Assembly (NCBI GenBank): GCA_022925895.1
Contig: JAKSYS010000161.1
Location: forward strand, 1-64,000
Direction: 5' to 3'
Source: Fragilaria crotonensis
Taxonomy: Eukaryota > Bacillariophyta > Fragilariophyceae > Fragilariales > Fragilariaceae
Length of the DNA stretch: 64,000 nucleotides
Every line of letters begins with the position of its first letter. The stretch's first letter is position 1. A program made the position numbers and the translations under genes. The notes beneath the pieces were generated by a model, which saw nothing but the letters and a program-made list of their open reading frames with translations, ran no database searches and was not told where the DNA came from. Of the stretch, positions 34,800 through 46,939 are shown piece after piece.

Positions 34800-36205
34800 T
34801 TAAGCCCGTATCGCATCCTTAAGTATAATTGTCGCAGATGCTCCAGTGTCTAGCAAAATGCGAACAATGCCGGGTTTGCCTGTTCCCATCACTTCGCCCA
34901 CGACTTCGGTGGTTTTGTGTTTTTGTTTTTGTCTCTTACTGCCATGGCCATCTTTGGATGGCAATATCTCACTAGAAAATGAACCAAAGTAGATGGAACT
35001 TTCGTCACTATCTTCTTTAGTCTCTACTGTGCTAATGGTTGTCTTGGGACTGAACATTTCCACGATTTCTGCATCCGAATTCTCGGGTGTAAAGTCGCGG
35101 ACCTTACGCTTGCCAGACTTCGGGTTGCGTGGAAGACGCTCAAGGATAGCGTTAAGCTGCTCCTGCGTCATCAAGACATTTCGGTCGGTAAAACCGACAT
35201 TTTTCTTACCAGGTTTCTGTTTCCCCCTTGTTCTCAGGGTTAAACCAACAGTCTTTCGTAGTATGATTCGTACGACCGCAATGCGCACACTTCTTATACT
35301 TAGACGACTGTGTTTTGGCCGTTGCCATTTTGTCAGCGGACTTACCGTTCCAATTGCCCTTTTTTCGTGCCCTCAGGGTTATCGGATTTGTCCACCTTAC
35401 GACGTTTGGCCTCAAGTGCCTGTCTGAGTTCAAGTTTCTCAAAATAATCAACAGTGCCTTGAAAATCGAACTTATAAAGCTCGATGTTCGCACCAAGAAT
35501 GACCGCTTGCCATTCTTCAGGCTTCGCCTGGTTGAGAATTTGAATCAAGTCGTCATCAGACAATTTAGACGGTTCAGCCTTACCTTCTTCCCGTGGAAAA
35601 TACGGTAAGTAATTATTTAGCTCGCGTAAACGCGTAGCAAAGTTACGAACCGTATGACTTCCAAGACGTAGGTAATGCTGCATGTACACCACCTGCTTCT
35701 GGTACGCATGCAAGATTGGGAAGTAAGACTTACCAACTTCCGTCATTACCAGCTGGAAAATCTCGTTTGGAGTCTTCCTCTGTCGTGCGGGACCCGCTAC
35801 GTTCTCCGTATCGAGTCTACGCCACGTTTGCTGGAATTTGTCTCTTGCACTGCCCTTAAGTAGTGCAAGAGCCATAGACGCTTTTTGTTCGCCAGACTCG
35901 AGCGGATAGTCACGAATGACCTCCTCGAGCTCTATGCGCCACTTCACCCACGCTTCTGGCGAGGTGTCGTAGTCTCCAAACAAACGAATTCTCTTTTCGA
36001 TATTTTTGGAGTTCGCATTTCCGGCTTCAATCGGGACGTCGATTTTTTTATAGTTGCCCTCATCGTCAGATTTCTCTGTCGATTTCTTGGGCCTATCAAA
36101 ATAAATCGACGGCGGATTCAACGCGAGGTTCGACTGACGGAATGCAACATGTTCCGCAGACGAATTTTCAGACGCTTTGCGCTTACCTTTATTTTTGTTC
36201 GTCAT
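34800..36205 (-). pseudogene. gypsy gag and protease region
   Basis: Gag of the gypsy element starts at 36205 with a Lys-rich leader, and its retrotransposon-gag domain lies at about 35990-35600 (WVKWRIELEEVI, LLKGSARDKFQ). It is followed by a CCHC knuckle (CAHCGRTNHTTKDC, about 35295-35250). An aspartic protease with LLDTGASATI lies at about 34850-34820. Confidence 0.8.
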
Positions 36206-36239
36206 GGTGATGTACTGACTACTGGGAGTGAATTCACTG

Positions 36240-36623
36240 TGCCCTACGCGCGAAGTAATCAGTTTTATTTTGGAGGCTAATTTGTAGCTAGTTTTAAAGG
36301 ATTAATAGTTGCACCTTATTAAAAGTTATGAGACTAGTTTTTAAAACAAGAGAGCAGTCCCATCCTTGGTGGGATTGGACTGTTCTCTTTCATTCATCTA
36401 GGAGACTCAGTGAGTCTCCAAGAGATGTCAGACAGTTCTCATTCTACTGTTGTACGGTTGTACTGTTGTACAGGATCAGTGTTCTATTGTTGCACTGTAC
36501 TATGGTATTACTAGTCTACCGGTATATCCAAGTACTATACATGGCCATTGTATTGTAGTACTGGATACTAGTAATATAGTATACTGTATCGCACTACGCT
36601 AAGGGCACGTGCGGTGTACTGCA
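36240..36623 (-). repeat. 5' LTR of gypsy element
   Basis: 384-bp copy matching 31387-31770. The CTGCT target duplication follows at 36624-36628. Confidence 0.9.
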
Positions 36624-36628
36624 CTGCT

Positions 36629-36780
36629 TGACACTACGGCCAGCAGCTACGGTCAGGCTACTGGTGCTCCCTAGCAGTTGCTAGGTAGATGATGGGGGTT
36701 GTGACATCTTACTAAGAGTACTACCATACCCTCCATCTTCTCAGACAGTAGCTTGCTTGCTGTATCATTCGGAATGGGCG
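36629..36780. repeat. dispersed repeat copy A (right part), split by the gypsy insertion
   Basis: Together with 31345-31386 this segment matches 37108-37285 (shared words include GGATTCGTGCCTCTCC, AGGTAGATGATGGGGGTTG and CAGTAGCTTGCTTGCTGTA). The gypsy element therefore landed inside one member of a two-copy local repeat. Confidence 0.7.
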
Positions 36781-37107
36781 GACGGGCTTTTAAATGTAGA
36801 CCTGTTAATGTAGCTTGTCTACACTTCTAGATCGGAGCCCGCTGCATGGTAGGTTCGACGATACGGCGTGCGTGTAGCTCTCGTGTTGCCAAACTGGTTG
36901 CTCGACCTGGTTTGATGAACAATGAGTACAAGCAAGTTGGTGTTTCTCTGTTCAAGAGTCATCATGTTCTTTTCTTCTACGACTCTCCCCAGATGGGAGG
37001 TAGTACTTGGTGTCAACGCAATCGCGCGCGTCATCACGGCGGTGACACGTTGGCATTGATTGGCTTGCGTAGTAGTACTGTATGGGGCCTCTCGTCCACG
37101 CTGCCGC

Positions 37108-37285
37108 TATCGGCGGGATTCGTGCCTCTCCCGCCCCAGCGGCTGCTTGACGCTACAGCCAGCAGCTATGGTCAGGCTACTGCTACTTGCAGTTGCTAGG
37201 TAGATGATGGGGGTTGTGACATCTTGATTACTAAGAGTTACCATACCCTCCATCTCCACGGACAGTAGCTTGCTTGCTGTACTGA
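37108..37285. repeat. dispersed repeat copy B, uninterrupted
   Basis: Intact counterpart of the split repeat at 31345-31386 plus 36629-36780. It shows the pre-insertion sequence GCGGCTGCTTGACGCTAC across the gypsy target site. The nature of the repeat is unknown. Confidence 0.7.
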
Positions 37286-37344
37286 ACGGCACAAGGGGCC
37301 AAGGGCAAGAAGAAGGGAGGGAGCCAAACGCGTGGGTGAGTGAA

Positions 37345-38200
37345 GTTAAGTGGGCATCCTCAGCCGGTAAGATCCGCCCCGGAGCATTGCAGCGGAGAGG
37401 TCAGCAGTGGTCATGACCTTCAGCACATGAACGTGTAGATACCGATACAATTTGTCCGACCGCCAGCGCCCGAATAAACGGATCCGATCGGAATCGATGC
37501 CGGCGCAAAGCAGTGCCATGGCCCCCACTGCTCGATCGAGTGGAGCTGATTGAGACGTCGGAAGCCGTGAAAGCAGGGTCAGGGTGCAGAGCTAAGGCAG
37601 TGCGGATACGGGATACTAGGTCGGACGGAATGATGAAGGACCAGGCGGTGGTGCTGGCGGCTTTGAAAGTCCAAGGGCTCGGACTGGACAGATGTTTGCA
37701 TGGCCTGAGCACCCGTGCCTGACTGTCTCAGTACGGACGCCGTTCTTTTGATGGTTAAATGTGAGGATAACAAACGTGGGCGCGAGAATGTCCGCGTCCG
37801 GGCAAGAGGCGTGATCTAGAGCGCGGGACCCAATCCAGAAGTGCGCATTCCTAAAGCAAAACTGACTAAGCACACCGCCGCTGCCAAAATTCTTGTTGTG
37901 TCATCCTGGGATGCCAGGTGACACACCTGGGCAGCAGGGGCAAGGGTCATGGCTTGATACGAGATGGGGGATTGTCTGCCAATTGCCATGTGCGGTACAT
38001 GGACACGAGGCAGAAGTCGAGGTGGCCGTGCATGTTCAGACGAGAGTCAGGGGCCCTCATCCCGGAATACGCCTGGCCAATTGCTTGTACAGTGTCCTCC
38101 TCCGTGCGAGCCCGAAGGGGTCGGCAACCGGGCGCGAGAGTGTCACATCAGTAGCGGTGAGCGTACAATTGGAGAAGAGGGATGGGATCGCCGATAGAGG
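37345..38200 (-). mobile_element. tyrosine recombinase relic (Crypton-type or other YR element)
   Basis: Decayed minus-strand coding sequence of a tyrosine recombinase of the kind spread through diatom genomes. In order on the minus strand: a HGHLDFCLVSMYRTW and PPSRIKP leader near 38040-37960; FWIGSRALDHASCPDADI...LTFNHQKNGVRTE...CPVRALG (about 37850-37680), matching the middle of the catalytic domain; and a C-terminal block with AMALLCAGIDSDRIRLFGRW followed by RYLHVHV (about 37525-37430). The last block corresponds to the region of the catalytic Arg-x-x-His/Arg and the terminal Tyr. Several breaks are present. No reverse transcriptase lies nearby, so a Crypton-like DNA transposon is favoured over a DIRS-type retroelement, but that is inference. 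Confidence 0.65.
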
Positions 38201-38326
38201 CCAGCTTTGTGGCATCGGTGCCGGGGCTGGAACAGAAGGCCTCACGTTGAGGAGCAGAGCCCGCCCGCACGGAAGCTGTTTCTGTGAACGTGCACCAATC
38301 AAGGTAGCACTAGTTGCGGGTGACAG

Positions 38327-38770
38327 GTGAAGCATTCGCCAAGAGGAATAAAAACACCGGCGGTGAAGATGATTGACAACGCGCTACGGAATGTATTCGG
38401 TGACAAGTTTGTCACTTTCAAGCATTGCTACGTCCTCCCTGCCGACGAGTTGTTCGACCATGACGTTGAGGGCAGGACAGATTCTGACCTTGACATTGTG
38501 GTCAAGGACTGTATCCTTGCTCAGACTGACAAGCCCCCAAAGGTCAAGCGAAAGCATACTGCTGCCAAACTGGTGGACACTCCGGTGAAGGTGTCGAGAT
38601 ATGAGCTTGATCCAAGCAAAGTGGATGACAATTATGATGCTGGTAGGGGTAAACCGTTGGATCCCGGTGAAATCCCGTTGCTTCCCATTAATTTGAAAGA
38701 TGATGAGTATTACAGGGCGTGTCGTGTGGTCGTTGTAGTGCCTGACGCCGGTGTTTATTATTGCCACTGA
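38327..38770 (+). CDS. unrecognised 147-codon open frame
   Basis: I do not recognise this protein. It begins with a Lys-rich leader and contains acidic patches (DVEGRTDSDLDIVVKD) and a Lys-rich centre (KPPKVKRKHTAAK); it has no signal peptide or membrane helix. It lies directly beside the tyrosine-recombinase relic on the opposite strand. Other plus-strand fragments follow to about 40560, so it may be cargo or part of the same decayed element rather than a host gene. Confidence 0.3.
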   Translation: MKHSPRGIKTPAVKMIDNALRNVFGDKFVTFKHCYVLPADELFDHDVEGRTDSDLDIVVKDCILAQTDKPPKVKRKHTAAKLVDTPVKVSRYELDPSKVDDNYDAGRGKPLDPGEIPLLPINLKDDEYYRACRVVVVVPDAGVYYCH

Positions 38771-40700
38771 GAGAGGAGGATCATGGCTACTGCTGGGGTG
38801 GTTAGTTCTCGTGTCCGTATGGACATAAAATGGTTGAGGCTGCGTCGTCATTCCATCCATTCCGTTGATAACTGGTTTAATCCTGGTACCCATGTCTGGC
38901 GAACGAGTGATGGAGATTGCAATGTTTGTAAATATAGCGTCAGGCGCTCCGCCACTTGTTTGTTTCCACCTGGGTGTGTCATTCCCAGTCTCAGAGAGGA
39001 TTCAACCAAACGTTGTGCACACGACCTACCAGTGCACTGATGAGGAGGGACGACCTTGCCTTGCCCCAGACCGTGTTGATGGAACCAATCTATCCAAAGC
39101 CTTTGACGGGGAGGCGCTTTTCAAGATGTAAAGAACCGGCCGCATACATGAGTCAAACTCAGCAAGACATGGATGTCAACATTATGCACGGCAGGGCTTC
39201 CTTCATGGGAAGATAGATCCTTTGAAAACATGGGTTATTGACCCCAAGAAAGTGACTGAAATGGATCTGAATGCTGTGTCGGTGCGCATCCGTTATTCTG
39301 GGGAAAAGGCTTCTGTACACTGTTTCCACCATGCAGATTTGCTTTCTTCCTGACATCCTCAGATGTTGAATCAAATCCATGGGCACAGTTGGGTGGTGGC
39401 CAAAGGGTATGGTCACGGCGGTGGAGCACAAGCTGGAATGGGTGACTTTTGTTGCATGCATCCGATTGGCATTCACATCAACACTAAGGGAGACATGTGT
39501 CGGTTTGTGACTTCTTCTGGTCATCAAGACATTCCCATTTTGTGGGATGCTGTGACAGCATGTTCACGGCTTGCTGGGGTATGTGTGTAGCACAAGATTT
39601 GGAAGATGATGCTGGTATGTAAAGGCTTCCGGGTATGGTTGGCTGTGGTCAATTTGGTCACGTTACACACAGCCTTGACCTTTGAGTGAATTTGTCCAAT
39701 GCCATTACAACAAGAACAATGCCTGTCAAGGCTTTTCTATCTGAACTGAACACAACCTCAGGACAGCAGGCAATTGGTATTTTGTACTTCCTAATCTCCG
39801 TGGGACATTCCCTGGTTCTGATCGTGAATATGTGTAGGGATCGCCATTGCATTGTCACATGGTGCTCTTGTTAGCTGGGATGGAAGGTTGATTCGGCATT
39901 GCACATCAAGTGACGACGACGACAAAACCATCGATGACAGAATAACTGCCCCCCTCGATGAAATACTGTCACAATCAAGGAACCTTGATGGACATGAACT
40001 GCGTTCAAGTTTCGCGTCTGGAAACGATTCTTAATTCCATGAAGTGGATACTGCCCTTGATTGCTCGGCACCAGGGGTACAGGTTGCAACTGGTTTGGCG
40101 GGAGTCATGACAGCATCAACGGATGCTCTTTCACGCCTCAGGATTCCGAGGAAATGGGCTTGCATGATTCCCAACCAGAGTGAGCAAACTGATAAGTGGG
40201 GATGTGGATGGCATTCCCAGGATGGTGGACGTTCTTGAGGTGGTGGACATTCCTGGGGATGGGGTGGGCAGTGCAGAAATGGTGGACAATACCATGGTGG
40301 TGGGCTAAGAACTTGGGGAAGTGGAGAAAATACCATGGAACGGGGTGTTACGAAAGTGGAAGACAATTGTGAGGGGAAGACATTGACACGACGGAGGAGG
40401 ACAGGGCGTTACGAAAGTGGAAGACACGACGGAGGAGGACATCACCAAGGCGGAAGATATCATGGACCCGGTGGGAGAGGCGGCAGACGCGTCGATTCCT
40501 ATCTCGCGGAACGTGACGACAATTGCAGTATGGATTCGCAGCGAGGAAGATTCCAATGATGGTGCAGCAGGTTGAACAGAAATGATATCAAGATGGTATG
40601 GTGTCATGCCAGGCATCAGCACCTTCTGCTGTTGTGGTATAATGATTATGTAAACACACTGCATTGTATTGAGAAGGTTGTGAATTGTGTTCTACTGGCT
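38771..40700. other. decayed plus-strand coding fragments of unknown family
   Basis: A chain of short plus-strand frames in changing phase (38783-39131, 39220-39590, 39686-40030, 40044-40560) has protein-like words such as IALSHGALVSWDGRLIRHCTS near 39850-39910. The end is Gly/His/Arg-rich (about 40200-40550) and is underlain by a GGTGGACATTCC-like tandem repeat. I read it as remains of one or two genes of a repeated diatom family, possibly mobile-element cargo. No function assigned. Confidence 0.35.
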
Positions 40701-43700
40701 GTTGGTTGTTCACTGCAATTATGAGCTAATGCTCCAGTTTCTGCAAATACAGTTGCGGGCGGTGATTCGTCATTGCTCTATCCGCCGTCTTTGCCGGTGT
40801 CATGCGCTTGGGCGTATTGCTGGTGGATGATGTCTTCCCATGTGTCACCCCACTCCTTCTGCCAAAGACACATGCAAAGGAACAACCAATCTCGTGTCGT
40901 GTTGAAATCTGGTGTTGATTTGCAATCAGACTTGATGTCAGAGACACAAACAGTTGGTGCTACAATGAACTTCACATGGAACAGCCAGGTAGAGGATTGG
41001 TTTCCCGCTGCGTGAAAGTCTTGAAAGATGATAGTGCTTGATGATGTTCCGGTTGACCTCAGTGTTTGTGGGTTTAAGCATAGTGTCTGGAGCAATCACA
41101 AAAGACTGGATGACGGCATGCAAGCCCAGATTCATTCTGAGTTCTTGTTGTGACCCGGGAAAGGACACTGTGGTGGAAATATGGATGTGATAAAGGTCAA
41201 CAAATGCTTTTTTCTTGCAGGGAAAAGTGCAGTGTACGTTGGCCACCACTTGATCCGCGCATGATCAAACCATGGACCATCATGATAGTACCTTGAATGG
41301 GCAGCACGGTACAATTGGCCTTTGGCGTCAGTGTACACAGTTTGCTTGGCAAGGGGGGATGATGCCTGTTGCAAGGTGCGGTAAGCAGTGTGTCACCAGA
41401 GTGTTAATAACCTGATTGTCGATGTTGACCCAGGATTCCGAAGGGTTTGTTTTCCTTGGGCATACAATTTTCTCTGGCTGCCATGCCATGTTTGTGCACA
41501 CTTGGTATCAATCATTCCATGTCCCTGTTGGATTGCAAGGTTTTTGACATACCGCCAAGCCATTTGTACTCAGATGCCATGCAGCAGCGCTGACTCCAGA
41601 AAGGTGGCACAGGGGGTGTTTACTTAGCACCTAGAAGTGGTGCTTTGGCAGAGTGAGGCCCTGGTTGGTGGTTGGAAGTTGACTCTGTACAGATAAACCC
41701 AAGGACACGAATGGCATAAGGAAGCTTTCTGATGGAGTGCTTCACAAGGCTGTATGATATCATTATAGGTTTGACTGTAAGATGACCAGAACCACCTGTG
41801 TTGCATGTTGTCTTGTTGATGGCAAGGATGCATGCAAGAAGCTTGTCTTTGGCATTATTCACCAACTTGTCATATGTTTTTGGGTATGAGAATCCGGTGT
41901 TTATGTCTCCCAACATGTTGCCAAGAGGCTTTGCAAAGGGGTCGCATTGAAGATTGTTGTTGGGGTCATGGAAGATATTATTTTCATCTACATTCAACTC
42001 GGGGCATGTCAGAAGCAATTGAAATACGGCTTTTGCATCAAAATAGACAACGTTGATTGTTGCTTTAGGATACGGGAGATGCAATTCTTTCTGGATTGGA
42101 ACCATGGACTGCAGTTTCATTCTGTGTTGCATTCTCTCTAGCATGACACTGCAGGGTCGTGTTTGTGGAACGTGAGCGACGGAAAGCATAACCAGATAGT
42201 TGAGAACGGACGGCCCATTTCAATACCTTTGTCTAGGATTTCATTGCGGCGCGCAGCTTTTTCAATGTCATGAGAAGATCAACCAGGACGGACTCCTCCC
42301 TGGAAAATAGGGCGAGGTTCAATTCACAATCACCCTCAGCATTTTTGGCATGTGCACCATTAAGATTTATACTAAAGCAGATTGTTCATGAAATGTACTA
42401 CGAGGGTGGAAAAGGGCTGAACTAACTAGGTTGTCATCATCAAAGTCAACGTTGGGAAAGTCTTCATCAACGCAGGGGATCATTACAGCAGCAGCTTTGA
42501 CAATTTATGGTGATGCACTTGTATGGCTTGGCTCTTAAGTGCTGGCGATGGGGATTGTCATGCGTTGGAACTTCAATTTGAGGTCTCCTGATGCTACAAG
42601 CTGATCAGTTGTTGCTTTTGGAGGGAGACGTGACGGAAGCACACGACAGAGAACTGTGAAGATGACGGTACATGCCGCTCAACTTGCACCGTTTGCCACA
42701 ACCAGGGAACAAGCACCATTGATAGGGTCTGGTGTGTTTGGTCCTTTTGGTAGTCTCTGATTGGTGTGCTGGTGATGATCTTGACGTCTTTGGGGAAAGT
42801 GAACCCTGATTGCATGATATGATTGAGGATATTAACTTTAGATGTGACAAGTGAAACTATATTGATGTACCATGATTTTTGGCTGTGACGTGTGCTGTCA
42901 CAATTGCTGTCTAAAAGAATGTAACAAGAGAACTTGTATGGTGCAGGCAGGAAAGTTGGTTCAAATCTTGGACCAATATTGGGCCTGAATAAATGACTTC
43001 AAATTACTCCTATGCAAATTGGGATGAAGGTCAAGGAAATTGGATGTAGTGAAATGCTGGCAAAATTTTGTAGCACGATTCAATAAAAATGTGTTTTGAT
43101 GGGACAAAATGGTACCCCGTATGTTTTACTGTAAAGGGTCAGTCTTATGATGTGATCCATGCAAATATGGTGAGCTTGACTAGCAGTGTGATGTCACAAT
43201 GCCTTCAATACAGGTGAAGTTGCTTTCCACTGGTTTTTGGTTTTACAAATTTGCTATCTCCCAAACATTGTTCGATTAGGGTGTGAGGAACTTTTGACCG
43301 ACATCAACAGGTGATGTCAATTCCACCAATGCTACTGTGTCGTGGTATGCAATACACGACAACACAAGATGGGTACTCCATAACAATCATCATCTTCATG
43401 GCAGATGAGAGCCCACTCATACCAGGAATATCCCTTTCCCCTGAAGTTTGGGTGGCAGAAAACAGATAGTACCCACTCCTTGGTTTCGGCATTGAACTTG
43501 GTAGTCTGTGCAGCACCAGCAAATACTGTCCACCCACCCTGTTGTTATGATTAAGATCAAAGTCATTGTAACTCTGCAAATTGAACAGTGGTGCAATATT
43601 AGTATCTTCCAGTTCAATGACTCCCCTGGTCTGAGTGTCAAAAGTAACATCATCATTTCTAATAGTATAAGATGTACTCAAAGGACTAGAAGATATGATT

Positions 43701-44150
43701 GAAGGATGCTTAATTGGAACCAAGCCATCTTGCAAAGCATCCCTGCATGCTGATGTATATCAATCGGTCCCATATCAGCCTGTAATAGTCTTGTGTTTCC
43801 GTGCATTCAGACGTGCCGGGTTTACCTTAACAACATGTTGACGCTTGAGAAACACATTCAGCAATTTGCTCATGGTCAAATGTCACACCCCAAGCAATGC
43901 GGTCTTCCTGTACTAGATTGTACAATTCACTGAACTTGCTTAAACCCTCTTTGGTCCATCCAATCACCGGCCATGTCAGCAGCAGGTCTGACACCGGCGT
44001 CTCCTTCTGTGGTGTCCTTGGCCTGAATCAGTGTTTGTTTAACACGAAATGCAGCAACTGCAAGCAAGCAGTGGCAAAGACTATGTGCAAGTTGGTCATT
44101 TTGACAAAACATGATACCAACGAACATGGATCCCTTAGTCAAAATGTGCT
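40700..44150 (-). mobile_element. Plavaka/CACTA-like DNA transposase relic
   Basis: Minus-strand remains of a large KDZ/Plavaka-type transposase. A short Cys/His zinc-finger-like motif (CLFPGCGKRCKLSGMYRH, about 42720-42670) marks the N-terminal side. The best-kept block is an open frame at 42189-41620 with LPYPKATINVVYFDAKAVFQLL, FHDPNNNLQCDPFAKP, DINTGFSYPKTYDKLV and LLACILAINKTT, the pattern seen in Plavaka-like proteins of algae and fungi just before the catalytic core. Further pieces at 41374-40778 include GPWFDHARIKWW and DWLFLCMCLWQKEW. Frames change several times and stops are frequent. Terminal inverted repeats were not identified. Confidence 0.55.
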
Positions 44151-45760
44151 ACGGCAGTGGGCAACAACATGGATCTTCCTTATTCAAAATGTGCTACGGC
44201 AGTGGGGATTTGATCAATTTTGATGCGATCCATGGAATGCCACATTATCGGGTGTCTTTTGATATTTTGCGGCCTTTTTCAAGTGAACCCACTCATATCT
44301 CTGCAGTCAAAACGGTTGTAAATGTTGAAATTTGTTAATTTACGCAACACACTTTTTGCATAGATTTGCACAGTACTGGAGAATATACTTCACACGTCTT
44401 ACTTTCACGTTTTGATTTGACTCTTCCTCTGCGCCAAATCACGACGTCAAGAATGTAGTCCCCAATTATGTATTCGTGCAGTCACGGATACTCATTCCCG
44501 TGCCGAAGGTCTGTTGAGGGTATCCTCGAAGTGGTCATTGCACTTGACTGGTGAAAAAGGCAACAAGCCGAGGGAGGAAAATCTGCTTAAAGACATTCGA
44601 GCAGGTGGTTGAACCAGAGAGATACCGTATCATAGGGAGGACTCGAAACGCACAGGGCAACACCTTGCCCTCATGCTGGTTGATGGTACCATAGTTGAAC
44701 AAGACTGGCGAAGAAAAACGTTCTATTTGCTTGGAGCAGTGTCAGATTTGAGGCAAAAAGATAATGTGGGTGCTGCCCATGTCGGTACTGTACAATGTGA
44801 CATCAACGTTATGGAAAGACATAATCGATCTGACTCGTCGTTGGTACATTCATGTTGGTGGACCAATTCAATGCCTCATTGGCATCACTTAACTTCAGCA
44901 TTTCGGGGACCTGGACATGTGTAAAAAATATCTTTATAAAATGGCGAAAGAAGGGGACAGTTTTGGATACTAGGCATCTCATTTACACACAATTCTGATG
45001 CTCAGTGGTCTGATGAACGTGAAAGGGATCAAGGCGCATACAATTGACTCCAAGGATGCCAGCAAACAGGAGTTCTCAACAGTCTTTTCAGATTTGATAT
45101 TTCTTGCATATGCCAGAAATGCTGGGAGAGGGGAGGCATCAGACAGTTTGGACCAGGGAGTGCCCATAGAAACCCGTGATGCACCTCACGATGCACCTCC
45201 CGGAGATGCGAGGCATCAGAGCAGCTCTTCCTATTCCCAGTGGTGCTCACAAAGGCGTGCACGATGTTCGAAATCTCAACAGCCAGCAAAAAACAATTGC
45301 GATGCCTTCACTCCACAGGGCAAAGTAGATCTCATTTGTACTTGCATACTTGAAGCCCTTTTCGATCCCACGGCATATCCCGTGGATCGTCAAAGACGGT
45401 CAACTGTTGCAATTCGTTCGGAATGAGGCTCCTGTCGTGGAAGAATGGAGCATTTGTCTAGCCATAAAGCACTCTTTGAGAAGGATTGGTTCATGTCCGG
45501 TCTGATTAACTACTCTGCCCTGAGCCAGGAATCCAAATTCCCAAGCAGCTCGCAAGAGCTCCTCAGGCAATGATTAAACTGAAATGTCAATTTACTAAGA
45601 TGTGATTTCCCCACAGTTTTTCATTGTTATGAACCATAGGGATGTTCTTCATGAGATTCAATGAATAATCGCTTGAGTGAACCAAGTTATCTCAGGGAAC
45701 GATGTGGAATCCAATACATTCATCATTATCCCAGGGAACGATTTGGAACCCACGTTATTT
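44151..45760. other. repeat-rich intergenic, no supported gene
   Basis: A direct 22-bp repeat (AAAATGTGCTACGGCAGTGG) occurs twice, about 46 bp apart, at 44140-44210. Open frames at 44673-44924 and 44998-45426 have no recognisable domain. Confidence 0.4.
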
Positions 45761-46880
45761 TACACTGTTGCATTAAGATGACAAAGTGAAGGTGATTGCC
45801 ACGTGCATTGTTACTACAAATGATTAAATCGAGGTGAAATCCCACATGAAATGATGGTTAACAGCTATCTAACGTATGAACCAAAAATGACAAATTTATT
45901 GAAGAGGAAAAAGTACAGTGAAAAACATGTGATTACTTGGAGCTTCATAAAAATTCATTGAAATGATACCAAACGAATCGACCTCAAGGATTCTGAAGTA
46001 CCAAGAATTAACAATTTTTTAAGAGATACTGAATTTTTGACATGGTTACTGCAAAATGACAAGGTTAAGATGAGTGCCACATGCATTGTTACTGTATGAT
46101 GACAAGGTGGAGGTGAATGCCACATGAACTAACGATAAAACAGCTATCTCACGAACGAACCAAAAATCGACACATTTATTGAAGAAGAGAAAATCACAGT
46201 GAAAAAGAATTTGATACTCGGAGCTTCAGAAAAATATTCATCAAAATTAAACCAACCGAATTGTTATCAAGGATTCTGAAGAACCAACTATTAACATATT
46301 TATTGAGCAGAACTCATTTATCCGAGGGAACGACGTGGAACCTACTTTATTTTGCGTTGTTACTGGTCACTGTAAGACGACAAGGTGAAGGTTAATGCCA
46401 TTGTTACTGCAAGATTACATAATGGAGATGAAAAACCACATGAAATGATGTTTAACAGCTTTCTCGCATACGAACCAAATTTATTAAAGAGGAAAAAGAG
46501 CAGTGAAAGATAATTTGATTACTTGGAACTTCATAAAAATTCATTAAAATTTTACCTAACGAATCGAGGTCAAGTACTCTGAAGAACCAAGATTTAACAT
46601 ATTTATTGCTAGAGGCATTAATATCTAACCTTCCTTATCGACACCAAGGATTCTGAAGAACCAACAACTGACAAATTTATTGAAAAAGAAACATCAATTG
46701 ATAAATTTATTGAAGTGGAGACATAAAATTTTTCCTACCCTGTAACTGACTATTTAAAAGAAAGGTAAATTGATAGACTGACATTTTTTTGAAGAAGCGA
46801 CATCAATTGATAAATTCATAAAAATCTACCTTTCCTTCTTAAGTTTGAACCGACCTGATCGACATCAAGGATTCTGAAGA
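45760..46880. repeat. satellite-like degenerate tandem array, period about 280-305 bp
   Basis: A/T-rich array in which the same ordered words recur: GAACCAAA...ATTTATTGAAGAGGAAAAAG...CAGTGAAA...GATTACTTGGAGCTTCATAAAAATTCATT, then AAGGATTCTGAAGAACCAA. Starts lie near 45880, 46155 and 46465, followed by shorter broken units. Sequence divergence between units is substantial, so the array is old. Confidence 0.6.
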
Positions 46881-46939
46881 AACAATAGTTGACAAATCGA
46901 TTCAAGAAGAGACAACTCGAAACATTTCCGGCGATTTGG

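Larger units (their letters stand above)
31387..36623 (-). mobile_element. Ty3/gypsy LTR retrotransposon, very young, broken coding region
   Basis: 5.2-kb LTR retrotransposon read on the minus strand. The two 384-bp LTRs (31387-31770 and 36240-36623) appear identical, with TG...CA ends, and the 5-bp target duplication CTGCT flanks it on both sides (31382-31386 and 36624-36628). Part order on the minus strand is gag, zinc knuckle, protease, reverse transcriptase, RNase H, integrase, which defines Ty3/gypsy (diatom GyDi-type). No chromodomain or envelope-like part is seen. Coding is broken, with about five or six breaks, despite identical LTRs. A purine tract adjoins the left (3') LTR. The segment next to the right (5') LTR contains a 12-bp palindrome AGTGAATTCACT and no evident tRNA primer site. 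Confidence 0.95.

Noticed and set aside
40200-40560. Gly/His-rich frame as a possible silica- or metal-binding protein
   Set aside because: The composition follows from a short GGTGGACATTCC-like tandem repeat, and there is no start or signal peptide; kept only as part of a decayed region.
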